A stretch of 64,000 nucleotides of DNA from Cenococcum geophilum 1.58 (lineage: Eukaryota; Ascomycota; Dothideomycetes; Gloniales; Gloniaceae): contig KV748194.1 in NCBI GenBank assembly GCA_001692895.1, positions 1 through 64,000 on the forward strand, in the 5' to 3' direction. Of the stretch, positions 10,853-22,269 are shown one piece after another. Under the pieces are notes generated by a model, which worked only from the letters and a program-made list of their open reading frames with translations, did not search any database and was not told where the DNA came from. Each line of letters begins with the position of its first letter. The first letter of the stretch is position 1. Position numbers and translations under genes: made by a program.

Positions 10853-13800
10853 CAGTGATCTTCTTGGACTTGGTTAATTCTAGAGCTCCGTGGCGGAGCC
10901 GTCTTTGGATTAGAGTGGATCCTGTCAATTTAATTGGTTAGATGGAGTGGATTTAATGCTACAGAGCTCTTAGAGCTCCAATTCTCTTACCTGATTTGGC
11001 AGGTATTATATAAGGATAGAACCAATTAGCGAGGTCAACAATAAGATTTGATTTTAATTAGGTTTACGAGCTATACAATCTAAAAACTCTAATATATATA
11101 AGTGTCTCCTCCTACCCCCATTATCGTTGTCGTCGTCATTATTATCGCTTTAATTAATTTATCCTTATCTTCTTACTACTACCATAGATCGATATTTATT
11201 AACTTAATCGTCTCCTGCGTCCGACAACATAATTCTTACACCTAAGAGCTTTAACCTAAAAGCTAATAAGTCAAAAACGTTTAATAAGTTTAAGCTTTAT
11301 AAAAAGCAATATATTTAGTATAAGGCTCTTACTAAAGATCTAAATCACACTAAGCAACAATCCTTATATATTTAAAAGTGGGGTAAGAATATCTAGTTAA
11401 AGTCCTCTATAGATTAGCGAACGTTCTTCTATTACTATATTTACAAGCAATTAAAGCATAAGCAAGAGCTCTGTATAGTATTATTAGGAAGATTAACGGC
11501 CATAGATTACCTTATAAAAGATTACTAATTAGATAAAATAACGGGCGAGATTCTCTTTAAAAAGAAGGATAAGCTAAATTAGCCAATAATTAAGTAATAT
11601 CTAGAGGCTAAATCGCTTAATCTAAATCGCAATTTTAAAGGCTTTAAGGCTCTCCTAATTTAATAGATTATTTGCTATTATATTACCTTCTTCTAATTAA
11701 AAAACGCCTACTTTTAACAGCTCTTATTTTATCTCTACCCTAGGCTCTAAAAGTTTCTTCTATAAGTAGGAAAGATAATTTGCGGATAGGTTATAAAATC
11801 GTTTAAATAGCGGAAGGAGTTATTAAGGAAAGAGCTTAAGAGCGCCCGTAGTATAATATTAATTTCCTTTAACCTATAGACGTCACCAAATACGCACGCG
11901 ATTATTGGGGTAGTAGGCTATTTTATTAATAAAGACGGCAGGCATTGCTATGTTATTCTTAGGCTTTATAAAACTATAGATAAGCATACTAGTAAGAATA
12001 TAGCGGGCGTCCTTATAGATCTATTTCGCGACTATAGAATCGTAGGTAATATTAGGTATTTTATAGCCAATAATACGGAGTTAAATAATATGTATATTAA
12101 CGTAATCCTTTATATACTATATTTAAATATATTAGCAAAGCTTCGCAAAGGACACTAACTATATTACTTTAGTTATATTACAAATCTTTACGCCTAGGCC
12201 TTTATTATTAGAAGTAATATAAAGGGAGTTTATAAAAAATTAGTAAGGGCTTATTATAAGATAAACTTTAAGAAGGTTAAGGAGTTATAAAAAAAAGCGT
12301 GGAGCTATTAGATTGCTTTACAACCTTATATAATATATTTATATAACTCCTTAATATTATAGTTTCTTTTAGAGGATTAAAATAGAAGGCCTATTAGCAG
12401 AATTTAATAGCTTAGAGGTAAGTAAGAGATCTTATATAGAGCCTTAGTATTAAATTTTAGCAGCTTAGCGCCGGATTTAATTTTATCCAAAGGAAAATTA
12501 ACTAAATTAACTCTCTTATATCCTTATACTAACCACCTACTAGCTTATTTAAAATAACTAAACACGTTAGAACTTATTATTCTCGGCTATATTATACTTT
12601 CTAAACTATAAAGAACGTATTATAAAGTTCTATAGTAGCTACTACTTAGCAGTAAGTATAAAGCAGCTTTCTAAGGATAACCTACTTTAAGAGCACTATT
12701 AAAAATAACTTAAACACCTATATAATTACCTGGAGACGTTTTATAAGGCTATTATTATAGTAGAAGGTAAGTATATTAGCCTTACTAATTACTTCTAAAC
12801 CCTAGACTAGCTTTTACTTAAGCTTAAAAGAACTAAGTATAGGTTTATTAAGCTTTTAAAGCAATTAAAAAAAAGGCTAAGGCGTAAGGTTATTACTACT
12901 TAGCTACCTACGCAGAGGCTACTTAGTAAAAGTATAAGAAGTACTACGTTAAGGCTAATAATATAGGAGCTTACTATATAGTAATTATTCTTAACCTAAT
13001 ACTTAAGATATAGTGGTTTTATAACTAATAGGCGCAATATAAAGAAAAGGCGGCTTAAATCTTAAAAGTAAAGGAGGTAGTAAAAGAGCTCTAGCTTAAA
13101 TATAAAGGCAAAAGCTTTCTACTACTACTACCATTATCTACACCAGTAACTCTACAGCCGCTAGTTATAAAAGAGAAGATCTATACCTCCGCCTAAGCTT
13201 ATAAACACCTTAAGATAACTTACCCTAAATATAACGGCCTAGCGCCAATTAATCGCTTTAAAGAATATCTTACTACTAACTGTATACTTCTTACTAAAAA
13301 CTAACTCTTTAATATTATATAATACTAGCAGGATCGCTATAAGAGCTAGCCGGATCTCGCCTAATTTGCGCTTAATATATTAGCCATGCCTCCTATAAGC
13401 GATAAATATAAACGACTCTTTAGTAGCTATAAGATTCTTTTTAATAACCGGCGCTCCCAATTATAAATGGATATTATTAAGGCAAATAAGGTTCTTTAGT
13501 ATGCGTATAGACCACCGCTAAAGGGTATATTTAATAATAAGGAAGTAGATAACTTAGTAGGAGAGCCTTATAAAAGGGTATCCCTTAAGGAAGCGGCAAA
13601 GGCCCGGCTTACTGCTGCGGTTGCCGCAGAGGTCTCTACTTAGGTAGAAGACAATATAATTAATAAGGAGGAAGGGGGGCTAGATAAGCAATATGCGGCT
13701 ATTAAGATTAACTACGAGACTAAGGTTATTAGTAAGGAGTAATATAGGTAGCTTTTAGTTAGTTATCCTACACCTACTCTTCCTTTTACAATACTATGCC

Positions 13801-13934
13801 GATGCTAAGCCTTTCTATTTTTAGTATATAAATGTACTGGAGCTCTAAGGAGCTCTTGGAGTCAAACAATTTACTAGCTGGATGGAGTGGATTTGAGCCC
13901 GAATCCACTCCACTCCAGTCCAATACAATCACTG
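10853..13934 (+). mobile_element. hAT DNA transposon with perfect 8-bp TSD
   Basis: A 3082-bp element flanked by an exact 8-bp duplication AGTATATG (10845-10852 and 13935-13942). Terminal inverted repeats begin CAGTGATCTTCTTGGACT at the left and CAGTGATTGTATTGGACT at the right, read inward. Subterminal gagtggat / atccactc words recur in both ends. The interior encodes a RIPed hAT transposase, while the outer roughly 100 bp at each end escaped RIP. It inserted into unRIPed single-copy-looking DNA (10640-10852 and 13943-14440). Confidence 0.93.
11230..13760 (+). pseudogene. hAT transposase pseudogene
   Basis: The plus strand shows, in order, a region resembling the BED/N-terminal part (about 11230-11850), the RNase-H-like core with a TSPNTHAIIGVVGYF stretch and a following ..FIADN.. 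acidic motif (11880-12330), and the C-terminal hAT dimerisation domain around MPPISDKYKRLFSSYKI (13370-13450), where cellular relatives have a P.MSAECERVFS motif. Several stop codons and frame changes, consistent with RIP (CAG or CAA to TAG or TAA), break the frame. The family is common in ascomycetes. No intact copy is visible in the window. Confidence 0.88.
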
Positions 13935-13942
13935 AGTATATG

Positions 13943-14439
13943 TAAAATACTGTTCTGCAGGAAGGACGACTGCTGGAGGCCTTATATTGAGCGACTTAAT
14001 TCCAAAGAATAAGCCTATATATCAATTTTATATAGTATATTACGAATATCACCAGCCTTGTATTTCTGAGTACGGGCACTAAATTCAGCTAATCTAATTA
14101 GTTGGTTCTTATCGATACCCTGAGGACCCATTTTGACGTTGCAAGGGATAATTAAGATGATGATGGATATTAATGGGAATAAAGGTTTTTAAATTAAAGA
14201 TGATGCAGTAGACGGCCTGGGCTTATAACTGTTGAACGGTTAATTAAGGATGAGAACTCAGTCTATTAAAGAGGGCTCCAGAAGCTCTCTTATATATATT
14301 AGGTAGGTCCAGACAACTGAGTTAAATAGGTAATAGAAAATAGGTAATGAGACATTCGATGAGACATTTAGTTATAAGTTGAGAGATAACTAAGACATTG
14401 TACGTAAAGACGATCTAGGTCGTCAGACAGTAGTACGAT
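13943..14439. other. UnRIPed interval without recognised gene
   Basis: A short minus-strand frame from about 14140 reads MGPQGIDKNQLIRLAEFSAR and continues for about 50 residues. I do not recognise it. Its base use is like unique DNA. The hAT element interrupted this interval, whose left half is 10640-10852. Confidence 0.4.
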
Positions 14440-15585
14440 GGTGGTAAGGAAGTCCGATTCAGGTCGACAAGACCGGATTTTATTACCTTTACGATAAAAC
14501 TGGAAATTATACCTCTAAAGCTACCATTCGAAATACTTTAACACGAGCAAGTGGATGTCCCTTTCAGGTGCTTATTTATAAGCTTCTGGATACTGAACCG
14601 GATTGTCAATGGAGGCTTGAAGTTAAAGATGGACACCATAACCATGTTCCCTCCATCAACCCGTCTGTCCATAATGTCTATAGCAAACGCACACAAGCTC
14701 AAAAGAATATCATTAAGTCGGTGTCACGATCTGGTGTTGCTCCGAAGCAGATCCTGACCGCTATCAGACACTGTCGATCGGTAGTCCGTGCACCGATTAT
14801 AAGAAAGGAAGGACTCGTGTGTAGATTGATCTATGAAGAAAAGAGACTATTTATACATAAGGTAGTACCCCCCCACAGGGGTCCCTAGAGAACGGTGAAA
14901 CTAGATTGAAACCAGGTCGAGACAAATCTGAAGTTTATGTCTGACAGTACCCGTCACGGTCGACAGACACCAAGATTCAGACACCCTTATCGCGCCTACC
15001 AATATCCGCAACGACCGTACGGTAATTAGGCGTAATTACCTTATGGATAGGACGCCAATTGAAGCTTTGTTGGATGAATTATCGACCTCATTGGAGTGGA
15101 ATTTCGATGTGAAGAAGGACTCTAAAACCGTGTTCACCATCTCTTTTTTGCACACACTAAACAGGTCGAACTGCTCCGCGCGAATCCCGATGTCTTGCTA
15201 ATGGGCTGTACCTATAAGACCAATAAGTACAGGCTCCCGTTATTGCATATACTTGATTGCACAAACCTGCAAACCTTCTTCTCCGCGGGGTACTGCTTCC
15301 TACATGGAGAGAAACAGGAGGACTACTACTGGGCTCTTTCAACGTTCCTCCATCAAATCAACCCATCACCTCCGAAGGTCTTCATCAGCGACCAGGAGGA
15401 TGCATTGAAATCTGCAGCACTTGAACTTATGCCTGAAGTTCCCCAGATTTTATGTGTCTGGCATATCAGCATGAATGCGCTAAGTAAGGCTCAATATGTG
15501 TGGCGGGATAGGGATGCTTCTATGGAGGATGAGAAGGTGGAAATTGCAGAAATGAGGACTGATTTTATGGCTCAGTAGAAGTAAG
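14440..15585 (+). pseudogene. MULE (Mutator-like) transposase, FAR1 type, 5' two-thirds
   Basis: A FAR1-like DNA-binding region (SGCPFQVLIYKLLD..HHNH, 14550-14670) is followed by the MULE core: FFAHT (about 15150), MGCTYKTNKYRLPLLHIL (15195 on), and VFISDQEDALK..VPQILCVWHI (15375-15470). The first catalytic Asp normally found in DCTYKTN is Gly here (MGCTYKTN), while the second acidic motif SDQEDAL is present. There are frame changes between 14888 and 15195, and the reading stops at 15576. The C-terminal third with the last catalytic residue is missing. The sequence is not RIPed, so it decayed by ordinary mutation or was single copy. No TIRs or 9-bp duplication could be placed. Confidence 0.85.
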
Positions 15586-16143
15586 TATCATATTATTAAT
15601 ATGCCACGACCCTGCACAAAGTCCGTCCATGATGGATAAGCAATGTATTTGGGTCCTTAGACTAAGAAAACTATAACTAAGAAAGGGAAGAGAAAAGGAA
15701 AAAAGCTATCTGTGTGAGGAAAATATATCCTGTTGTGGTGCCCCGAGCACTTCGCCGTTCTAGGTAATCGTGGGAGCTAGTGTCAAGCTGAAGACGGGCT
15801 GAGGAATCGTGGGAACCAGGTGGGGGCCTAACACTATAGCCTTTTAGAATTACGCTACTAATATAGCATGCTCGTGCCAAACCGGAAACGGAAGCTCTGC
15901 CTGTATTGGCTCAACGCCACCAACACTTTAGGGCTCGTATTATTGGGTCGAATGGTACAAGAGACTGAAAAGAGTCGTGATTATCATTAGGTACTGTTTA
16001 GGGGTGCTGCGCCGCCATCTTTAACTGGGAAGAAGCGAAAAGGGGTAGACACTTCAACCGTTGCAATAGGCGGGTCCGAAGACTTGACCTTTGTTTTAAG
16101 GAAGGCATTAGGGGAACTTGCAGGAGTGTATCATATCTGTACT
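15586..16143. other. Intergenic, nothing recognised
   Basis: UnRIPed, mixed composition, with only short shadow frames on both strands. It lies between the truncated MULE and the stop codon of the membrane-protein gene. Confidence 0.4.
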
Positions 16144-16331
16144 CTAGAAAGTATGGAAACCCTGAAAGATAGAGCAGTCTACAATAATGCCTAATACCCC
16201 ACAAAATAAGAGCATGAGTATCCTAGACCCCGTCTTCCTTCCAATGAACATTGCCAATAAGGTACCGAGGGATAAAAACGCGCAAATAATTGCCAAGATT
16301 GGGCTTGCCAAGATTGGGCTTGCCATGAATA

Positions 16332-17893
16332 CTGTGCTTTGCGAAAGTGCTGCGAAAATCAAATTAAGCGAGCCTCGCCCACACAACATCGAATTTGGGT
16401 GATCTTACCATACAAATCGAATGCCTACCACGCATACCACGCTTACCGTTCCTTAATTACTTGCGAGGCTTGGGTATTATATCGTGTTGCTTATATAGAT
16501 CAATTTTCTGGTGTTGTAAGCGCGATGGTACAGCATAATAGCCTTCGGAAACGAGCTGCCAAGCTAGGCCTTGCAGCAGGACTTCTTTAATTAAGGCGTG
16601 AGCTTAAGACCTTTTAAGCAAGCTAAAAGGGATAGTAAGTTATTAATTTCTATAAGGGCACTACCTAAATTTAGAAGATCGCGCTCCTTACTAGTTTTCT
16701 ACTAAGTAGCCAGCCTGTTAAAAGTGTCCTTAAGCCAAGCGACGGATTCCTATACACTATATTTTAAAGTATAGGAACGTACCAAAGCTCTTATAATCCT
16801 TAATTGAGTAAGCGTTTAGTTAAATCCACGCCTTAAGATTATAAAAGGAAAGCTTAATTGGGTTAAACTCTGGGTAGTAAGGAGGAAGATATTTAATAGA
16901 TATTTAGGCAGCGGAGTAGAGCTCTATAAACTTCTATATCTTCTAGTTAGATTATATAGTTATAATATATATGCAATTACTTTCTTACCTAACTCTTATA
17001 TATTAAGGCGTTATTTAATACTAAGATTATATAGCTAGGTATACAATGCGGTAGAACAGAAGACTTAATCTAGGTATTAAATATTTTAAAAGTAATTAAG
17101 CCTTGCCATATAAGAGTTCCAGGGAGGAAGCCGTTAATTATATACGTAGGAAGAATACTCCAACACTCCGAGCGCTTAATTAATACTATATTAATTACAG
17201 GAAGGTTTATAGGACTCTAACCAAACTTCCTATAACTAGTCCTCTTATTAGCGCCTAACTTATTAATAAATATAAGGCGATCAACGTCCTATATATATTA
17301 GCGTCCCTTCTAGGCAGCATAAAGATCTTTTAAGCGCTCCTGCGCTCTTTGCTGTACAGCCTTCCTACTCCACTTATTATATTTAAGAGCCCGCTATATT
17401 AATGATATTGACACTATAATATCGCAATCGTCCTATAGGAACCAGGCCATTTCATTAAGGTAGGCAGTAGGGCGATCCTCTAAGTAGGCAAGAAGCGCCT
17501 ACGTACACGGTTAGTATACCTAATACTATAATATTATATATCACGAACTTGCTTATATTCCTTTGGTATATTACTTAGTCGCCTAATCTTAAGATTAGGG
17601 GGAGGGTATAGCTCCCTATAAAGGTCCAAATTAAGCTAGATACGGTATATAGTTAAGAGGTGTAACTTTGTAGCTGTCGTGATATATTTAACCGTCCAAT
17701 CAAATAGGAAAGCCACTAGAATTTGATGGAGCTGCCATTTAGGAAGCCTCTTAGACATAGAAGGCAGATATAAGCGTTTTAGGCGTGGTATGCGTGGTAG
17801 GCATTCGATTTGTATGGTAAGATCACCCAAATTCGATATTGTGTGGGCGAGGCTCGCTTAATTTGATTTTCGCAGCACTTTCGCAAAGCACAG
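16332..17893 (-). mobile_element. Tc1/mariner element with ~115-bp TIRs
   Basis: The element starts CTGTGCTTTGCGAAAGTGCT and ends with its inverse, flanked by TA at 16330-16331 and 17894-17895. The TIRs (16332-16450 and 17775-17893) are nearly identical and unRIPed, while the middle (16590-17640) is strongly RIPed. It interrupts the last exon of the membrane-protein gene, in the same orientation as its transposase. Confidence 0.93.
16600..17640 (-). pseudogene. Tc1/mariner transposase (DDE_3 type) pseudogene
   Basis: The minus strand shows, in order, a helix-turn-helix region, a segment like LxFLDESxANxRT (here LIFINKLGANKRTSYRKFG, near 17250), SECWSILPTYIINGFLPGTL (about 17150), a VLNNA block in place of VLDNA, and a final segment equivalent to LPPYSPDFNPIE (about 16870). 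The catalytic Asp codons have become Asn (GAC to AAT/AAC type changes) and several stops occur, all in the G-to-A/C-to-T direction of RIP. Such elements encode a single transposase that acts on the TIRs and inserts at TA. Confidence 0.85.
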
Positions 17894-19922
17894 TAACAAG
17901 GTCAGCCAAATGGCCGTCAAGACCACAAACCCACCAAACCACCATTTGTCCCTCCTGAACCATCTTTTAATGACTTCTCGGAAACGATATTGCGGCTGCC
18001 GGATGATGGCGCCGTCGTTTTTGATGGCTCCTCCTTTCAGGTCTCGACGCATTCTGCTGATAATTTGGCGTTCCTCAAGACATGTAATGTCCTCCCCTTC
18101 TTTGACAAATTCTCGCTGTATCGCGGCACCTAGCCCGATAACTGCTTTATAATTTCCCGGAATTTCACAGATGTCTCGTACCTTTAGAGCAAGGTGTGCT
18201 TCTAGCCAGAAAATATACGTTCCAATGCTCCAGATTAACAACGTCAAGAGAAAGATGAAGAGGAGTAGGAAAGAAAACCCCCATTGATAGGGACCTAGGG
18301 GCTGACAGGTACCGTTTACCGACAAGTAATCAAACGGATATGGTACTCCGTTCGCCACAAAGACTGCATCTGACTGGTTGGCAAATGGCATCTTTCCTGT
18401 GCGAGAGCCGGTCCAGTCCGACCTGGAGATATGCTCTGAGGCAATGTAATATGCTGATATATTTAAAGTTGGTGCAGAAAGATTGTAGGTTTGGGTGTAT
18501 TTGAAGCTGCTGTTGACACTATTTATTCCGTAAAACCCGTACTTGGTAACATCTGAATTCAATATGAGTTAGACAGACTCGCAATGGGTTAGCCGAAAAA
18601 ATATATAAACGTACAGCTCGATACATTGGACCGGAGAATACAACCCGCCGGTATTGGACCAAATTCGTTTTCAGAATCAAAATCATTCGTAGTAAAGTTA
18701 TACCACGAGTCACACTCGCTTGCATAAGCTTGTCGTGGATCAGCTTGTCTTGCATTTAAAGCTGGAGTCGAAAAGTGCCTTACTATTTAGAAGCCCAACA
18801 CTGGTATTTCCGCTTATAATGTAATCTTTTGTTAGTCCAATTCGGTCTCCATCGTGTATAACATAGTCAATATACCGAAATTCGGAAAATAATGCAAAGT
18901 TGCCAGTTTGGTCCAGAACGAATGGTCCGCGCTTACCATTATAACCGCTCATTGCGCTGACCCAAGTGGGGAATAATGCGATAAAAGTAGCGCTTAGTAT
19001 CATCCAAATCATTAGAACTTTTGAGTTTAAGGAGCGGTAAAATATGAACTCTCGAAGGAGGGTAAATATAGAAGATATATTGGGATCATGGCGAAAAAAT
19101 ACCGTACTGTAAGTTGCGTAGGATACTGGGGAGATAGTCATAGATGCGGTGATATATTGCGCAAAGGCGAAGCACGAGATCAAACTAAGAAAGATCTGAC
19201 CAACGCGCCCTATCATCTTTTGGTATGTGAGTTAAATACTTCTGCGAGGACGACATAGATCAAGCGCTTACAACGTCCCATATTACGTCAATAAGTTTCG
19301 CATTAGCGAATGACAAATTACCGAATGCAAGCGTAATCTCAAAGGCTCCGGAAATGGCCCAAAGATCGTAAATATTTGGGTTCATGCTGAAAGATCCATC
19401 TGGCAGACATGGTGAAATTTTGTTATTATAAGACCGCGGATAGCCGGAACTCAGGGTTCCAGGGGTGATAAAGGTGATTGCTGTGATCAGACCACCGCAC
19501 CAAAACACGAAAAACGAAAACCAGCCAAATCCGCGCACGCATCTCGTGCTTCGGAAGTCATCCCGAAGCTCTTGAAACGCAGTTTTCAAAGGTTGGAGAA
19601 TGAATCGTGAGGCAACTGAAAGCGCCATCAGTTATATTTGTGAGGACAAAGAGGCGGGAGAGGCGCAAATAAAGATAGGTAGGGGAATAATAATAATAGA
19701 AAAAGAGGGCTCAAGCCTGGGCAGAACAACAGTATATCCATATTTACCGTACAATCTTGCGAAATTCATCGAACGCTAGCAGGGGGGTTGCGGCATCTAG
19801 CTATATTGGGTAGGCGGTCAGGTTCTGCCAATATCAACAAACCAAACGTCCGCGTCAGGACCGTAATACCTATGCGAATTCAATTAACCCCTTTATTAAT
19901 TGCTTCTTATTAAATGCTTTAA

Positions 19923-21680
19923 ATGCCTCCTCTCCAAGAAATCAGTGGCAATACCCGATATGCTCCACCGTCTAAGAAGCGCCCTGGGCCAAAAACTACA
20001 CCATTAGACGCGCGTCCGTACAAGCAATATAAGCCAATATCCCGTATTGAGCGAAGCTATTCCCGCGAGCGAAAAATACAAGTTCTTCTATTCCTTATTT
20101 ATCACTGAGTTAAGGATAATCAGAGACGTCAAGCACGAGCCGGCTATACCAACGCTGAAACCGAATTGCCTGATGGCACTGTATATCGCCCTCCTACTAC
20201 TGCCAAGGCGTTAGCCTATTGGAAGATACCAGAACCAATAATAAAAGGCTGGTGGCGATAAAGGGATAAAATTGTAGAGTTAAAAGCTAGAAGTAGAGCT
20301 TTACCCAGATAAGGTTAGACCTGCTAATGGCCAGAAATGGAGCAAGAGTTATTTAATACATTCTGTGCACGTAGATTAGCTGGCTAGCTTATTTAGCGGA
20401 GCTGGTTCCGACGAATATCAAGAGATCTCTTTTAGCGCTATTATATAGACTGTGGACAGTTATTTATGTTTTTATATGGCTGGTTTAACAATTTTATAAA
20501 GAGATATGGAATTTTACGGTGAAGGGTTACTAAACAAGCCTTAAAGCTTCCAGGAGAATATATCAAAGTTATTAACTCCTTTTTACGGTTTATTCGCCGG
20601 AATTCGCAACCTCACGGGCCTTAATTACTACACCAAATAATGCATCCAAATCGCTTTGATTTATTAACTATCCTTAATCTTAATAAGACCCCAATTCCAT
20701 TTGAATATCTAGATGGCTATACCTATAATTTCTGTAGAGCAAAAACCGTTTCTGGCAAAAGCGATTAGAGTAGGTGGAATAAGAGGCGAGCAACACTTAT
20801 CCTATATATCTTTGCAGATGGTGTACAAAGAATACGGCCGAAGCTTATCTTTTATGGCACTGCTGGTCCTTCTAGACAAATTTATAAGCAGGAGGGCCAC
20901 CGCTACAGCAAGGAAGTTACAGTTACCTATAATGAAACAGCTTACAATAATAAAGAGCTGTTTGATGAGTGGATTACTAAAGAACTCTGCCTATTACTTA
21001 ATAGACTTGACAGGCTTGATAATCTTCTTGTTATGGATGTCGCCTCATTCTATAAGATATAAGCAATTCTACAGAAGCTACGCAATAGCTATATTACTAC
21101 AGCGCTAATTCCAAGCGGCTGTATAAGCCTACTGCAGCCACTTGATACTGCAGTTAATAAGCCCTTTAAAGGCTGGCTACGAGAGGCTACTGAGGAGTAT
21201 CTTAAGGGTCTGTCTGAAGGAGATATCACTAAATGGACTGTGTCAGATCGGCGGGTAATGACTATATATGTAGTTGCTGCTGCTGCACGGAGGCTTAGTT
21301 AGAAAGCAGACCTTGTACGTAAGGCCTTTATTAAGTGTGGAATTAGTATCCATACTGATGGCAGTCAGAATTATCTTATCCGAATTAAGGATATATCAAG
21401 CTCAGATATTAATTTTACTGGATGGGAGGCACAGGAAGATCCAGTAATTAAATAAGAAGAGGATTTTACGGAGCTATTAGTAGTAGGTAACATGGTTAAT
21501 GAATTTATCCTCCAATAGGAAGAATATCTACCAAGGAATAACTACAGAATACTGCTAGTTAAGCAGCTAAAGGACCTTTGCAAGCAACGAGGCCTTACAG
21601 TTTATAGAGCAAAGAAGGTTCTTATTAAGCGTCTTGAGCAGGAAGATGCTAAATGTAAGAATAAGCCAAATATAGTATAG
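19923..21680 (+). pseudogene. pogo-like DDE_1 transposase with C-terminal SAP domain
   Basis: It starts MPPLQEISGNTRYAPPSKKR. A short N-terminal frame precedes a CENP-B/HTH-like region (20150-20560), then the DDE_1 core with AKTVSGK (about 20740), ATLILYIFADGVQRI (20790), FYGTAG, VTYNETAYNNKELFDEWI (20930), LLVMDVASFYK (21030) and ALIPSGCISLLQPLD (21110). After a spacer, LLVKQLKDLCKQRGLTVYRA (about 21555-21620) fits a SAP DNA-binding motif. Stops and frame changes break the reading in at least four places, several of the CAG-to-TAG type. Transposases of this class cut at TA using the TIRs; the SAP tail probably aids DNA binding. The family assignment is firm, the SAP call is by motif. Confidence 0.87.
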
Positions 21681-21903
21681 CCGCTAGATTTATAGAGGTA
21701 TTCGAAGCATTTAATAAGACGCATTTGATAAGACGCATTTGATAAGACGTATTTGATAAGACGCATTTGATAAAGGGCCTTCGATTTTTTGATATAGGCA
21801 GAATCTGACCGCCTTCCAAATATGGCTAGATGCCGTAACCACCCTTGCTAGCGTTCGATGTATTTCGCAGGGTGGTTTTGGATAAATCTTATCGCGATAA
21901 GAT

Positions 21904-21941
21904 GCAATGGATATCCTTATCGCGATAAGGATATCCATTGC
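21904..21941. repeat. 38-bp perfect palindrome with TTATCGCGATAA core
   Basis: The arms gcaatggatatccttatcg and cgataaggatatccattgc are exact inverses with no spacer. The core ttatcgcgataa recurs at 21888-21901, 21943-21958 and 22140-22153. Clustered subterminal words are typical transposase binding sites in hAT elements, so this is a plausible but unproven role. Confidence 0.85.
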
Positions 21942-22269
21942 GTTTTATCGCGATAAGTCTTAGCATACCCCAAATAAATTTTTAGTTGCCTTCTTCTTTA
22001 TTATTATACAAAATATAGCTTTAGAAGTGGAATTAGAAACTCTTAACCCTATTAATACCTCTAAATTAAAAATATAAGAGGTCGCTTAGGTCTTTTAATA
22101 TAGGACTATACCGTCCACTAATATGTGGTTTTGGATAAATCTTATCGCGATAAGTCGTAGCATACCCTAAATAAATTTTTAGTCGCCTTCTTTATTATTA
22201 TTATATAAAAATAACTAATTTAAACCTAGTAAATAAAGTTATATTATCCTTTTTTTTTTTTAAATTTAG

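Larger units (their letters stand above)
16144..19628 (-). pseudogene. Fungal multipass membrane protein, split by Tc1/mariner
   Basis: Exon 1 is 19272-19628 (MALSVASRFIL.., then GTLSSGYP and IDVIWDV). Intron 1 is 19217-19271 (GTAAGC..AAAAG). Exon 2 is 18615-19216 (MIGRVGQIFLSL.., SAMSGYNG). Intron 2 is 18553-18614 (GTACGT..TTCAG). Exon 3 is 17894-18552 (YVTKYGFYG.., YQWGFSFLLLFIFLL), continued beyond the transposon at 16144-16329 (FMASPILA..GRKTGSR). The total is about 600 residues with at least five hydrophobic segments. The motifs WDV-x-GRxGQ, SAMxGY, YGFYG and QWGFS match a widespread ascomycete membrane-protein family of unknown function; this is pattern recall, not a search. Two lesions are visible: a net +1 frame change near 18730-18760, and the 1562-bp insertion in a TTA codon, which would be in frame if removed. 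Regions outside the insertion are not RIPed, so loss looks recent. Confidence 0.82.

Noticed and set aside
10717-10941. 74-codon plus-strand frame
   Set aside because: It runs across the hAT left boundary at 10853, so it is a chance frame over a transposon junction.
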